Of a stretch of 10,531 nt of DNA, positions 1 to 7,305 are shown one piece after another. The stretch is from a bacterium. GTDB taxonomy: Bacteria; Chlamydiota; Chlamydiia; Chlamydiales; JAFEGQ01. A model generated the notes under the pieces. That model was not told where the DNA came from, made no database searches, and saw nothing but the letters and a program-made list of their open reading frames with translations. Made by a program: the position numbers and the translations under genes. The DNA lies in NCBI GenBank assembly GCA_021809305.1, contig JAKBAF010000010.1:1-10531 (forward strand). The letters are read 5' to 3'. How positions within the stretch are numbered: position 1 is the stretch's first letter; each line of letters begins with the position of its first letter.

Positions 1-188
1 TTTTGCAAAAACAATACAATTTTCTTTAAGTTGACGGCATTGGTGAGTAGTCCTGTGTGTAGCGGAAGGGCCGGTGGGCCTGAGCGCGGAACGCGGGGTC
101 ATGTGCGCCCCAGAACCGAAGTCGCGGTAGCGACGATAGAAGTCAATATGGCTCGTTGCCCAGCGTACAAATTTCAAGTGCATCCGCT

Positions 189-221
189 AAAGTGTGAAAA
201 TGGTCGAAAATTTCACTCTTT
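189..221. repeat. Inverted repeat just upstream of the pgpH promoter
   Basis: AAAGTGTGAAA (189-199) pairs with TTTCACTCTTT (211-221), giving ten base pairs with one central T-T mismatch around an 11-base loop. It covers the place where a -35 element would sit for the -10 at 226-231, so it could be an operator. It could also be a weak terminator of whatever lies upstream, but no T-run follows the right arm. The dyad is seen directly; its role is inference. Confidence 0.45.
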
Positions 222-222
222 A

Positions 223-231
223 TGCTATAAG
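223..231 (+). promoter_or_regulatory. Candidate extended -10 promoter for pgpH
   Basis: TGCTATAAG matches an extended -10 element (TG, one base, then TATAAT-like) at five of six hexamer positions. No good -35 lies 17 bases upstream, which is typical of extended -10 promoters. The expected transcription start is near 238, only a few bases before the ATG at 241. The message would then be leaderless or nearly so, which fits the absence of a Shine-Dalgarno sequence before that ATG. Confidence 0.4.
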
Positions 232-240
232 TAATCGGAT

Positions 241-2439
241 ATGGACAATCCCCCTAAGGAGGAGGCCCTCGAGCTGAGCCAAGAGTACCCAGATGGCCAG
301 CAGGGCTTCTTTGATAAAAGTTCTACAATCCGCATCTTGATTCTAATCCTTCTCGGGCTGGGAATCTGGGCGGTTATCCACTTTCAAGAGGTTCGCCAAG
401 AGAGGCTTGAGCTAGGATCTCTTGCCACTCGCTACATCATTGCGAATCGCGACTACACCTTTACTGACGAGCAGGCCACTCAAGTTGAGCGTCAGACAGC
501 TATACGCGATCTTGGGAAGATCTATCGGATCAGCCCTCAGCAGATTGACGAAGAGATCCCAGAGATTGAGGGTGTCTTGCTCAAGGAAGGAAGCGAGAGC
601 TCTAGGGATAGCAGCGTTATTAAGAGCGGTATCGCTCAATTTGGCCTGTTGCTTGCCAGCCTTAGGTTCACCGATCCGCGGACGTATAAGGCTTTGGAGG
701 CGGAGCATCTAGGTAGCCCTCTTACCTTTTCGTGGAGCCTAATTAACCCAAAAGAGCCACAAATCCTTCCTCAGAGCGTCTGGCGGCCGGTAGAGTCGCA
801 AGCCTTTGGGGAGCTTTCATTAGATCCAATGGAGGCGCGCCATATCACAGATTCCTTCACCGCAACGCACTGGATTCTCGATGAGGACCCCCTATTAGCT
901 GATAAGCTGCAACAGTCGGTTATGGCAGCCATTCCACCGACAATCGCCTATGTCACGGCGGGCAGTCGAATCATTGGCAAAGGAGACCTTGTTACAGCGC
1001 ACCAGATAGAGAGTCTCCAAGCTTTGAATCGAGCGGTGGCTGCTGACCGGCATCTCTTTAATGCAAAGACGTTTCTTGGAAGCTTTCTTATTGCCTCGCT
1101 CTTTCTAACGGTTCTTATCGTCTACTTGAGACACAGCCATCGCGTGATCTTTCTCTCCAACCGAAGGCTCTTTCTTTTAACGGTAATTCTCCTACTGACA
1201 ATGGGCCTTGCAAAGGCGACCGAGTATCTCCTACTTTCAAGTCGTGCCAATTTGATAGAGGTTGTCGCCTTTCCTCTCTTTACACCCTTTGCGGCTATTT
1301 TAGTTTGCAGTCTTCTTAATGTGAGACTGGCGATCTTCCTATCCGCACTTCTTACGGTTATTCTTACGATCTCGCTTGCTGTTAACGAGTCCTCCTTTCT
1401 TGTAATCAATCTCTTAGCAGCCCTTGTTGCTGTCTTTAGCACACGCAATCTCAGGCGGCGAAAAGAGGTCTTTATCGTCTGTGCTAAGGCTTACTTAACG
1501 TGTGCGATCGTTGTTCTTGCCTTCCATCTCTACGGAAATTCGTTATTTAGCCTCTCTTTTGTTAGCGATCTTGTGAGCACCTTCCTCTTCATGCTAGTGA
1601 CAGCCATTCTTGTTGTTGGGCTCTTGCCCCTTCTTGAATCCAGTTTCGTCATTATCACAGATGTCACGCTGATGGAGTTTATGGATCCCACCCATCCCCT
1701 GCTAAGGCGCCTTAGCATAGAGGCGCCAGGCACCTACCAGCATTCTATTGTTGTGGGCAACTTAGCAGAGGCTGCAGCGCTTGCCATCGGCGCCAATGGC
1801 CTCTTTTGCCGGGCGGCAACCCTCTATCACGACGTTGGTAAGCTCATCAACCCCCAGTATTTTACAGAAAATCAACAGCCCGGTGTCGATGTCCACCAGC
1901 TCCTAACGCCACTTGAATCGGCTCGGGCGGTGATGGCCCATGTAAGTGAAGGGGTGGCCATTGCCCGCAAGCATGGGATTCCAGAGCCCATCATTGATAT
2001 TATTAAAGAGCATCATGGCACAACGCTTGTCTACTTCTTCTATCACAAGCAGGTGATGATGATTGGGAAGGAGGGTGGGGTGGTGAACGAGCGCGACTTT
2101 CGCTATGGTGGCCCAAAGCCAAGAAAGAAGGAGTCGGTCATTATTATGATTGCCGACACGGTGGAGGCCGCTTCGCGATCACTTGATGAGTTTACCGAGG
2201 CGCATGTGGCAGCGCTTGTTGAGCGGCTTGTAAATCTCAAGGCAGAGGACGGCCAGTTCGCTGAGAGCGAGCTTACATTTAAAGAGCTTGGGATTGTAAA
2301 GAGATCGCTTATTAAGTCGCTGACCATCGCTGGCCATACGCGGATCAAGTACCCGACCCAAAGACCTCTCTCGCCCCCTCCTGTTTCAGGAGATGCTCCT
2401 CTTAATTCAGAGCCCCATCTTCCACCGGAATATGGTTGA
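241..2439 (+). CDS. pgpH: 7TM-HD membrane phosphodiesterase, c-di-AMP hydrolase PgpH type
   Basis: This protein of 732 residues has the full layout of the PgpH/YqfF family. A first membrane helix lies at about 31-47. An extracytoplasmic 7TMR-HDED domain covers about 50-275. A block of roughly seven membrane helices covers about 277-465, and a cytoplasmic HD domain about 495-700. HD metal-ligand candidates are H501, the H530-D531 pair, H567, H591-H592 and D639. In Listeria, PgpH cleaves c-di-AMP to pApA, and that role is inferred here by family. The C-terminal 25 residues are Pro-rich and look disordered. The ATG at 241 has no Shine-Dalgarno sequence. A perfect AAGGAGG sits inside the gene (256-262), ahead of an in-frame CTG at 274, so the true start is open. 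The stop overlaps the next gene by one base, implying translational coupling. Confidence 0.93.
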   Translation: MDNPPKEEALELSQEYPDGQQGFFDKSSTIRILILILLGLGIWAVIHFQEVRQERLELGSLATRYIIANRDYTFTDEQATQVERQTAIRDLGKIYRISPQQIDEEIPEIEGVLLKEGSESSRDSSVIKSGIAQFGLLLASLRFTDPRTYKALEAEHLGSPLTFSWSLINPKEPQILPQSVWRPVESQAFGELSLDPMEARHITDSFTATHWILDEDPLLADKLQQSVMAAIPPTIAYVTAGSRIIGKGDLVTAHQIESLQALNRAVAADRHLFNAKTFLGSFLIASLFLTVLIVYLRHSHRVIFLSNRRLFLLTVILLLTMGLAKATEYLLLSSRANLIEVVAFPLFTPFAAILVCSLLNVRLAIFLSALLTVILTISLAVNESSFLVINLLAALVAVFSTRNLRRRKEVFIVCAKAYLTCAIVVLAFHLYGNSLFSLSFVSDLVSTFLFMLVTAILVVGLLPLLESSFVIITDVTLMEFMDPTHPLLRRLSIEAPGTYQHSIVVGNLAEAAALAIGANGLFCRAATLYHDVGKLINPQYFTENQQPGVDVHQLLTPLESARAVMAHVSEGVAIARKHGIPEPIIDIIKEHHGTTLVYFFYHKQVMMIGKEGGVVNERDFRYGGPKPRKKESVIIMIADTVEAASRSLDEFTEAHVAALVERLVNLKAEDGQFAESELTFKELGIVKRSLIKSLTIAGHTRIKYPTQRPLSPPPVSGDAPLNSEPHLPPEYG

Positions 2440-3212
2440 TGGCCTTTGACCTGGCATGGATCACCGGGGCAAGCTCCGGTATTGGAGAGTCACTTGCCAA
2501 GCGGTTAGCGGCAGAGGGAATCTCTCTCATGCTCTCTGGTCGCAATAATGCTCGCTTAGAAGAGGTCGCTTTGGCCTTAAGGGTTCCTGTCACACTACTG
2601 CCAGGAGATCTTGCAAAGCCCGGTGATCGCCGATCGCTTATCAAATGCGCTTTAGAGCGCGAGCCTGATCTTGTCATCAACTGCGCCGGTTTTGGCCTCT
2701 ATGGACCGGCGTGGCAGCACGAGGTGGCAGAGGTGATGGGGATGGTTGAGGTCAATATTGCAGCGCTTGCGGAGATTACCCTAGAGCTGACGAAGGCGTG
2801 GGTGGAGAGAGGGCGCCGTGGTGTTGTCATGAATATCTCCTCTGCTGCCGCGCTCTTTCCCTTTCCAGGGTTTGCTACCTACGCTGCGTCAAAGAGTTTT
2901 GTAAATAGCTTCTCATTAGGGCTAGATATGGAGCTTAAGGAAAGGGGAGTTAGGGTTCTTGTTGCCTGCCCGGGGCATGTAAGGACAGGGTTTCAAGCGC
3001 GAGCAGCAGGAACGGGATTGCCTCGAAAGAGAAGATTTGGGATGGAGGCATCATTTGCAGCAGAGGAGGTCTGGGCGCAAATTAGGCGCAGAGAGCCACT
3101 GCGCATCTTCAACTGGCCCTACCGCATAGGTGCCCGGCTTGCTAACTTTCTTCCAGATAGCTGGGTGAGAAAGTTGCTTGCTGCTAGAATAAAAGGCCGC
3201 TATCAGCGATAG
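2439..3212 (+). CDS. Short-chain dehydrogenase/reductase (classical SDR)
   Basis: This 257-residue NAD(P)-dependent oxidoreductase has all classical SDR marks. The Rossmann glycine motif TGASSGIG is at 9-16, and NCAG at 81-84 is a variant of the usual NNAG. The active-site residues are N106, S135, Y148 and K152, the last two within YAASK, and a PG motif follows the active site at 178-179. R35 after the second strand (SGR) would favour NADP(H). Length is normal for the family. The substrate cannot be told; close relatives are often annotated DltE-like or YqjQ-like without proven chemistry. I chose ATG 2439, which shares its A with the preceding TGA; a TTG three bases upstream is also in frame. 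There is no strong Shine-Dalgarno sequence, so expression probably depends on ribosomes finishing pgpH. The C-terminal 30 residues are basic and amphipathic and might touch membrane. Confidence 0.9.
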   Translation: MAFDLAWITGASSGIGESLAKRLAAEGISLMLSGRNNARLEEVALALRVPVTLLPGDLAKPGDRRSLIKCALEREPDLVINCAGFGLYGPAWQHEVAEVMGMVEVNIAALAEITLELTKAWVERGRRGVVMNISSAAALFPFPGFATYAASKSFVNSFSLGLDMELKERGVRVLVACPGHVRTGFQARAAGTGLPRKRRFGMEASFAAEEVWAQIRRREPLRIFNWPYRIGARLANFLPDSWVRKLLAARIKGRYQR

Positions 3213-3246
3213 AAATTAAATATTTTACAAAAATGTTAAAAGCCAC
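3213..3246. other. Short AT-rich spacer between SDR and helicase genes
   Basis: These 34 bases are strongly AT-rich. No convincing promoter, terminator hairpin or Shine-Dalgarno sequence is visible, so the helicase may be transcribed from upstream or from a promoter I cannot recognise. A five-codon reading frame (ATG at 3233, TGA at 3248-3250) overlaps the helicase start in an ATGA arrangement. It has no ribosome binding site and may be chance. Confidence 0.5.
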
Positions 3247-4545
3247 ATGACACCCACTCCACGTTTTGCCGATTACGCTTTAGATCCTAAAATTCTCGCC
3301 TCGCTTGAGAGGATGGGCTATGACGCTCCAACTCCCATCCAAGCCGCAACTCTTCCTCCTGTCCTCGAAGGCAAGGATGTAATAGGGCTTGCAGAGACCG
3401 GGTCTGGCAAGACGGCGGCCTGCGCGATTCCAATCTGCCACCGCGTTAATGTTGAGGCGCATGGTATCCAGGTGCTTATCGTGGTGCCAACGCGCGAGCT
3501 TGCTTTGCAATATGCCACAGAGACCCAGAAGATCGGCCGTGAAAAAGGGGTTAAGGCGTATGCCCTTTTTGGAGGTGAGGACTATGGGCTTCAGATAGCC
3601 AAGCTTAAGGGAGGGGTGCACGTTCTTATTGCAACTCCTGGAAGGCTTATCGATCTCATCTACTCTCGGACAATCGATCTAACAAACGTCGAGACCCTCA
3701 TTCTGGATGAGGCCGATGAGATGTTTAGCATGGGCTTCTACGACGACATCCTCTTTGTGATTCAATGTCTTGTCCATGCACATCAGACCCTCCTCTTTTC
3801 GGCGACGATGCCACCCAAGGTGCGGGAGGTGGCTAGATCTCATATGAGGGAGCCTGTTGAGATCGCCCTCAATCGTCTAGTTTCAGGTCCTGAGAAGATT
3901 GAACACCTCTTTGTCTCGTGCCCAAAAGGTAGAGAGCGGACGGCGCGGCTGATCGCTCTCCTGCAAGAGCGACAGCCAAAACAGAGCATTGTCTTCTGCC
4001 AGTCGCGCCACCAGGTAGAAGATGTCTGCCGAGGCTTGCGTGCCGAGGTGCGTGATGTTGATTTTCTTCATGGGGGTTTAAGCCAAGAGATTCGAACGAT
4101 TATCACGAGCAAGTTTCGCCAGGGTAAGATTCGCCACCTTGTTGCAACAGATGTTGCGGCGCGTGGACTCGACTTCTCCCATTTAAGCCATATCTTCAAC
4201 TACCAGCTCTCACAGGATGAGGATATCTACGTCCACCGCGCAGGCCGCACTGGGCGCTCGGGCCGAGAGGGGGTGGCGATCTCTCTTGTCACAGAGCGTG
4301 ATCTTGATGTTCTAGGGCGTATTCTCAAGAAGATAGGCCGTGATATCGAATGGATCGGCCCACCACCTGAAGAGGCAGGCCTGCAACGACGGCCCTCTGC
4401 ACGGCAGGGCTCTGCGCAGCAAGGAGAGAGTGGCGGCGCAAGAAGGCCTCCGAGGCGAGGAGGCCCCCGTGGTGGCAGGGCGGAATCTGGAATGGAAGCG
4501 GATAGGAGATCGCCCCCTCCCTCTCGTTCTGGAGAGGAGGCTTAA
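3247..4545 (+). CDS. DEAD-box ATP-dependent RNA helicase with Arg/Gly-rich tail
   Basis: This 432-residue protein carries the complete DEAD-box core in order. The Q motif has F7 and Q32, motif I is AETGSGKT (49-56), Ia is PTRELA (81-86) and Ib is TPGR (130-133). Motif II is DEAD (154-157) and III is SAT (185-187). Motif V is ATDVAARGLDF (300-310) and VI is HRAGRTGR (330-337). It should unwind short RNA duplexes with ATP, in ribosome assembly, mRNA decay or cold adaptation. The core fits RhlE/RhlB/CshA-like enzymes but I cannot choose among them. After about residue 375 the tail is rich in Arg, Gly, Pro and Ser, a common RNA-binding extension in RhlE-like helicases. There is no upstream in-frame start and no clear Shine-Dalgarno sequence. 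It ends 9 bases before the stop codon of the convergent gene. Confidence 0.95.
   Translation: MTPTPRFADYALDPKILASLERMGYDAPTPIQAATLPPVLEGKDVIGLAETGSGKTAACAIPICHRVNVEAHGIQVLIVVPTRELALQYATETQKIGREKGVKAYALFGGEDYGLQIAKLKGGVHVLIATPGRLIDLIYSRTIDLTNVETLILDEADEMFSMGFYDDILFVIQCLVHAHQTLLFSATMPPKVREVARSHMREPVEIALNRLVSGPEKIEHLFVSCPKGRERTARLIALLQERQPKQSIVFCQSRHQVEDVCRGLRAEVRDVDFLHGGLSQEIRTIITSKFRQGKIRHLVATDVAARGLDFSHLSHIFNYQLSQDEDIYVHRAGRTGRSGREGVAISLVTERDLDVLGRILKKIGRDIEWIGPPPEEAGLQRRPSARQGSAQQGESGGARRPPRRGGPRGGRAESGMEADRRSPPPSRSGEEA
4445..4465. repeat. Perfect GC-rich inverted repeat inside the helicase tail
   Basis: GGCCTCC (4445-4451) and GGAGGCC (4459-4465) form a seven-pair stem with a seven-base loop, in the part of the gene encoding the Arg/Pro/Gly tail. 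A second, weaker hairpin CCTCTC/GAGAGG lies at 4520-4537 just before the stop. No T-run follows either one, so neither is a classical terminator. Low-complexity Arg/Gly codons make such repeats likely by chance. Confidence 0.4.
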
Positions 4546-4554
4546 CTCTCTTTG

Positions 4555-7200
4555 CTACGCCTTTTCCTTGCCTGTATCCCTTCCCACTTTGGGATGGGTT
4601 AGTCTTGAGTAGCGAATGTAATCAATGACCCCAAACGCATCCCTCTCAAGCCCTCCCAGTGTGCGGCTTGAACGCTCGTAGCTCCAAAGTGGCTCAAGTA
4701 CGCCCCTCTCTCTCTCTTCTTGGCTAAAGCCAACTCTCTCAAAGACAGCGGTGCAAAATACATTAAAATCGACAAGGCCGTTAGGGAGATCCTCAACCAA
4801 TTTGCGCATCTCTTCCCACCCCTTGCCCTTCTGAGAGATGTGGTGGGTAGCTAAAACATAGGCATCTTCAAGGCGATCAGGATTGATGGAGACCCGTAAC
4901 AAGGCCTCCTCCCCATGACAGCTGAGCTCTGTATACTCCTTTTCTACCTTCTCATGCTCTGTCAGCCACTTCATAATAGGCCCCCTAATTCCGGCTGCAT
5001 TCTCAAGCGTCTCAAAGGGGAGGAGCAGCTCTGCTGTCTTTGCTAGCTCGCGCAAGAGATCTCCAATCGCTTTTGCATTAGAGAGATCGCCTTGGAGGTC
5101 GCTATACTTCTCTTCTAGCCTATTAAATAGCCCCATAAAATAACTTTGATCGGTTGTGGCTCCTGGCGCTAGCCGTTCATTAGCCCCTGCAGGTAGAGGA
5201 AGAGGAGTGATTGCCAATTGGCAGTTAGAGAACCACGATGAGAGATCTTTTGTAAGTAGTAGAGCTTCTCTTAGTATCTGTACCAATTCCTTCTTACGCT
5301 CTCCTCTCGCAGCGAGTAGCGCAGAGGCCACCTCTGGCCGGGTGATGCCCCGCTTTGCTTCCTCTTCCGCATCTTTAAATGCTTTAATAGCTAAACCACA
5401 CGCGACGATTTTATCGTAGAGTTTTACTGCTTTTTCTTTCTGATCTCCCTCTCCAAGCTCAGACTTGAGTTGTGCCAGCCACTTAAGGGACTCTTCCAGC
5501 TGGAAGAGTGGAGCGTCGCTTGGAAGCGACTTGGAGAGACTCTGACCCACCTCTTCGAGCTGTGCCTTAAGCTTGTTGCCATTTTCAATGTGTTGAGGTA
5601 GCGCGCTAGCATCAGATAACTTGGACTCCAATAGAGAGAGAGCATCTTGCAGACCTTGCTCATCCTTTTTCAAAAGAATGTTCTGATCCGCTATCCGAGA
5701 GCCCAAGCTACCCAGCTCGGCTATTAGGCGCTCGTGTTCTTTTTTTAGAGCTGTCAGCTGACTAAGTGTCTGCCCAACCTTCTCTACTTTTATAGGGTCT
5801 GCATTGCTGCGTAGCAATGATTTTTGCAATACCTTCAATCTTTCGATTTGCTTATCGACTGTGAGAGCTCGATCGCCCAATCTTGGATCGGAGGGGCCGA
5901 TGAGCCCATCCTGAGCTCTAAACTGTGCTTGAAAGCTCTCGCGTTCTCTCTTCAAGTCCTGCCCGTGGCTCGCGAACTCTTTACTGTGTAGGTTTTTATG
6001 CAATCGATCGATGCGCATGCAGAGTGGCACCATCTCCTTGTCAAAGGTCTCGATTGGAAAGCCATAGACCTCAGCTAAGGCATCTCGCCCTCTTAAGAGC
6101 TTCTCTGCCTGATCATGGAGGGCTCTTAAGAAATTAGGTAGGTTCTGCTTTGGCATGGCGCCTTTGATTAGCTCAGCTGTACTGTCGTAGAGGGACTGCA
6201 GTCTCTTCTTTTTAATCTCCTTTGATTCGCCTGAACTCAAAATTTCACGGGATTTCTCAAGAAGAGCTCTCACCTTGTTTGTCTTACGACCTTGTGTTCC
6301 CGCCTCCAACTCCATCACTCGCACAAAGTCTTCAAGTCCATACTCAAAAAGCGCATTTGCACGCTTCTTTTTTTCCAACTCCGGTGGCGTAAGTTCACTG
6401 TCAGGCTTCTCTCCGCAGTCAAGAATTTTTACGCAGTAATTGAGAAGTTCATTCAATCGCTGCTTTTTGGTGCCATCAGAGAGACCTCCATTAAGCAGCC
6501 TTAAATAGTCTTTAGCCAGCTCCTCCTTTGCATATTGCAATTTTTTCGTAAATAGCGGCAAACGGCGATCTTCCGTGAGTCCGTCTTTGGCAAGCTTTCG
6601 CCCGGTTGATTGGGGGATCCAAATGACAAAAACGCCGACAAAGAAGCCTCCAAAACCCGCGGTTACGAGTTGGCTGATAGAAGAGAGACGACGGCTGAAT
6701 AAGGAGAAGGCCAAAACACCGATACCAGGAAGAAGAGAGAAGGGGAGGGTTACACCAACAAGGAGGCCAATTTTGCCGATACTTAGTGTGCTGCCAATGA
6801 GTGGCACTTCAATCTTGCAGAGATGGCCGAGCAAGAGGGAGCCAAGGAGTGTTGAGACGATGGAGTAGCGCACCCCTGTTGTGATATAGGACCATCGCTT
6901 TGCATCTCTCTCACGCTTCGTCACTCTTTCGTGGGCTTTTGGGAGCCCATCGCTTAAGAAGAGTTTGTCAAAATCCTTATAGTCGAGCATGGGGATAGCT
7001 TTAGCGCCACTCTCGACTGCCATGATGGGTGCAAGAGCACTCGCATCGGCCCATTTTTTCCAAGTTTGATCGAGTTTTTCTCCGGTGCGGGCCATCTGAT
7101 CTCTAAGATCAACATACTCACAGAGCTTTGCTGTCACTTCGGAGTGAAACGGATTAGCAAGGGGAATTGCAATAGGGGGTAACTTAACAGTATCACTCAT
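4555..7200 (-). CDS. Large coiled-coil protein with N-terminal membrane-spanning cluster, unknown function
   Basis: I do not recognise a family for this 881-residue protein. Residues 1-108 are soluble and charged, without a signal peptide. Hydrophobic segments lie at about 109-131, 137-168 and 175-196, which could be two to four helices and include a bilobed pair. The remaining 685 residues are mostly Lys/Glu/Leu-rich and helical, with the strongest coiled-coil character at about 400-580. Residues 232-260 and 317-345 look like a weak internal duplication. Membrane hairpin plus long coiled coil recalls chlamydial inclusion-membrane proteins and their secreted relatives; that is inference from architecture only. 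A structural scaffold or division-type membrane protein is also possible. The start ATG (7198-7200) lacks a good Shine-Dalgarno sequence. The gene stands alone on its strand, converging with the helicase, and is 105 bases downstream of the phosphohexomutase gene. Confidence 0.85.
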   Translation of the reverse strand: MSDTVKLPPIAIPLANPFHSEVTAKLCEYVDLRDQMARTGEKLDQTWKKWADASALAPIMAVESGAKAIPMLDYKDFDKLFLSDGLPKAHERVTKRERDAKRWSYITTGVRYSIVSTLLGSLLLGHLCKIEVPLIGSTLSIGKIGLLVGVTLPFSLLPGIGVLAFSLFSRRLSSISQLVTAGFGGFFVGVFVIWIPQSTGRKLAKDGLTEDRRLPLFTKKLQYAKEELAKDYLRLLNGGLSDGTKKQRLNELLNYCVKILDCGEKPDSELTPPELEKKKRANALFEYGLEDFVRVMELEAGTQGRKTNKVRALLEKSREILSSGESKEIKKKRLQSLYDSTAELIKGAMPKQNLPNFLRALHDQAEKLLRGRDALAEVYGFPIETFDKEMVPLCMRIDRLHKNLHSKEFASHGQDLKRERESFQAQFRAQDGLIGPSDPRLGDRALTVDKQIERLKVLQKSLLRSNADPIKVEKVGQTLSQLTALKKEHERLIAELGSLGSRIADQNILLKKDEQGLQDALSLLESKLSDASALPQHIENGNKLKAQLEEVGQSLSKSLPSDAPLFQLEESLKWLAQLKSELGEGDQKEKAVKLYDKIVACGLAIKAFKDAEEEAKRGITRPEVASALLAARGERKKELVQILREALLLTKDLSSWFSNCQLAITPLPLPAGANERLAPGATTDQSYFMGLFNRLEEKYSDLQGDLSNAKAIGDLLRELAKTAELLLPFETLENAAGIRGPIMKWLTEHEKVEKEYTELSCHGEEALLRVSINPDRLEDAYVLATHHISQKGKGWEEMRKLVEDLPNGLVDFNVFCTAVFERVGFSQEERERGVLEPLWSYERSSRTLGGLERDAFGVIDYIRYSRLTHPKVGRDTGKEKA

Positions 7201-7305
7201 CTGGCAGACTCATAGTTTGCTTATTTTTGCATTCTATAGTGCCACTTTGTTAAAAAAAAGTAAAGAGAGAAGAGAGAGTTGTGAAATAAAAATCAACCTA
7301 ATATA
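7201..7305 (-). promoter_or_regulatory. Intergenic region with weak promoter for the 881-residue protein
   Basis: On the minus strand a TATAGAAT sequence (7231-7238) is a plausible -10 for the gene that starts at 7200. Upstream of it lies a run of eight Ts and TTTACT, but the spacing of about 20 bases is long for a -35. The plus strand of 7252-7278 is almost all purine, a homopurine tract of A then GA repeats broken by one T. No stem-loop terminator is visible after the phosphohexomutase stop, so read-through into the downstream gene is possible. Confidence 0.3.

Larger units (their letters stand above)
1..240. other. Upstream non-coding block, GC-rich and hairpin-rich; possible decayed element
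   Basis: No convincing gene is visible here. A plus-strand open frame from 31 to 234 exists, but it is Arg/Gly/Pro-rich with no recognisable family. The stretch from about 60 to 135 is clearly more GC-rich than the flanks and holds three compact hairpins: CGCG-GAA-CGCG (85-95), GGGG/CCCC (95-98 with 108-111) and GTCGC-GGTA-GCGAC (121-134). The first two share base 95, so they may be alternatives. On the minus strand one frame is open from 173 to 102, has a single TGA at 99-101, then stays open to the left edge. This could be the eroded end of a coding or mobile sequence. A perfect palindrome TTTTGCAAAA lies at 1-10. What the block is remains unknown: a structured RNA, an insertion-sequence remnant or plain intergenic DNA all fit. 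Confidence 0.35.

Noticed and set aside
60..135. SRP RNA, RNase P RNA, tmRNA, 6S RNA or group II intron piece
   Set aside because: None of the conserved core sequences of these RNAs that I know are present, only generic hairpins.
31..234. Plus-strand 67-codon open frame before pgpH
   Set aside because: Composition is low-complexity Arg/Gly/Pro, no Shine-Dalgarno sequence precedes its TTG start, and it spans the hairpin-rich block and the promoter; I see no family match.
3233..3250. Five-codon leader peptide overlapping the helicase start (ATGA overlap)
   Set aside because: No ribosome site precedes it and the region is AT-rich, so a short frame like this is expected by chance.
5156..6868. 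Several plus-strand frames of 70-97 codons opposite the 881-residue gene
   Set aside because: They are antisense shadows without ribosome sites or recognisable products, while the minus-strand frame is one unbroken 881-codon gene.
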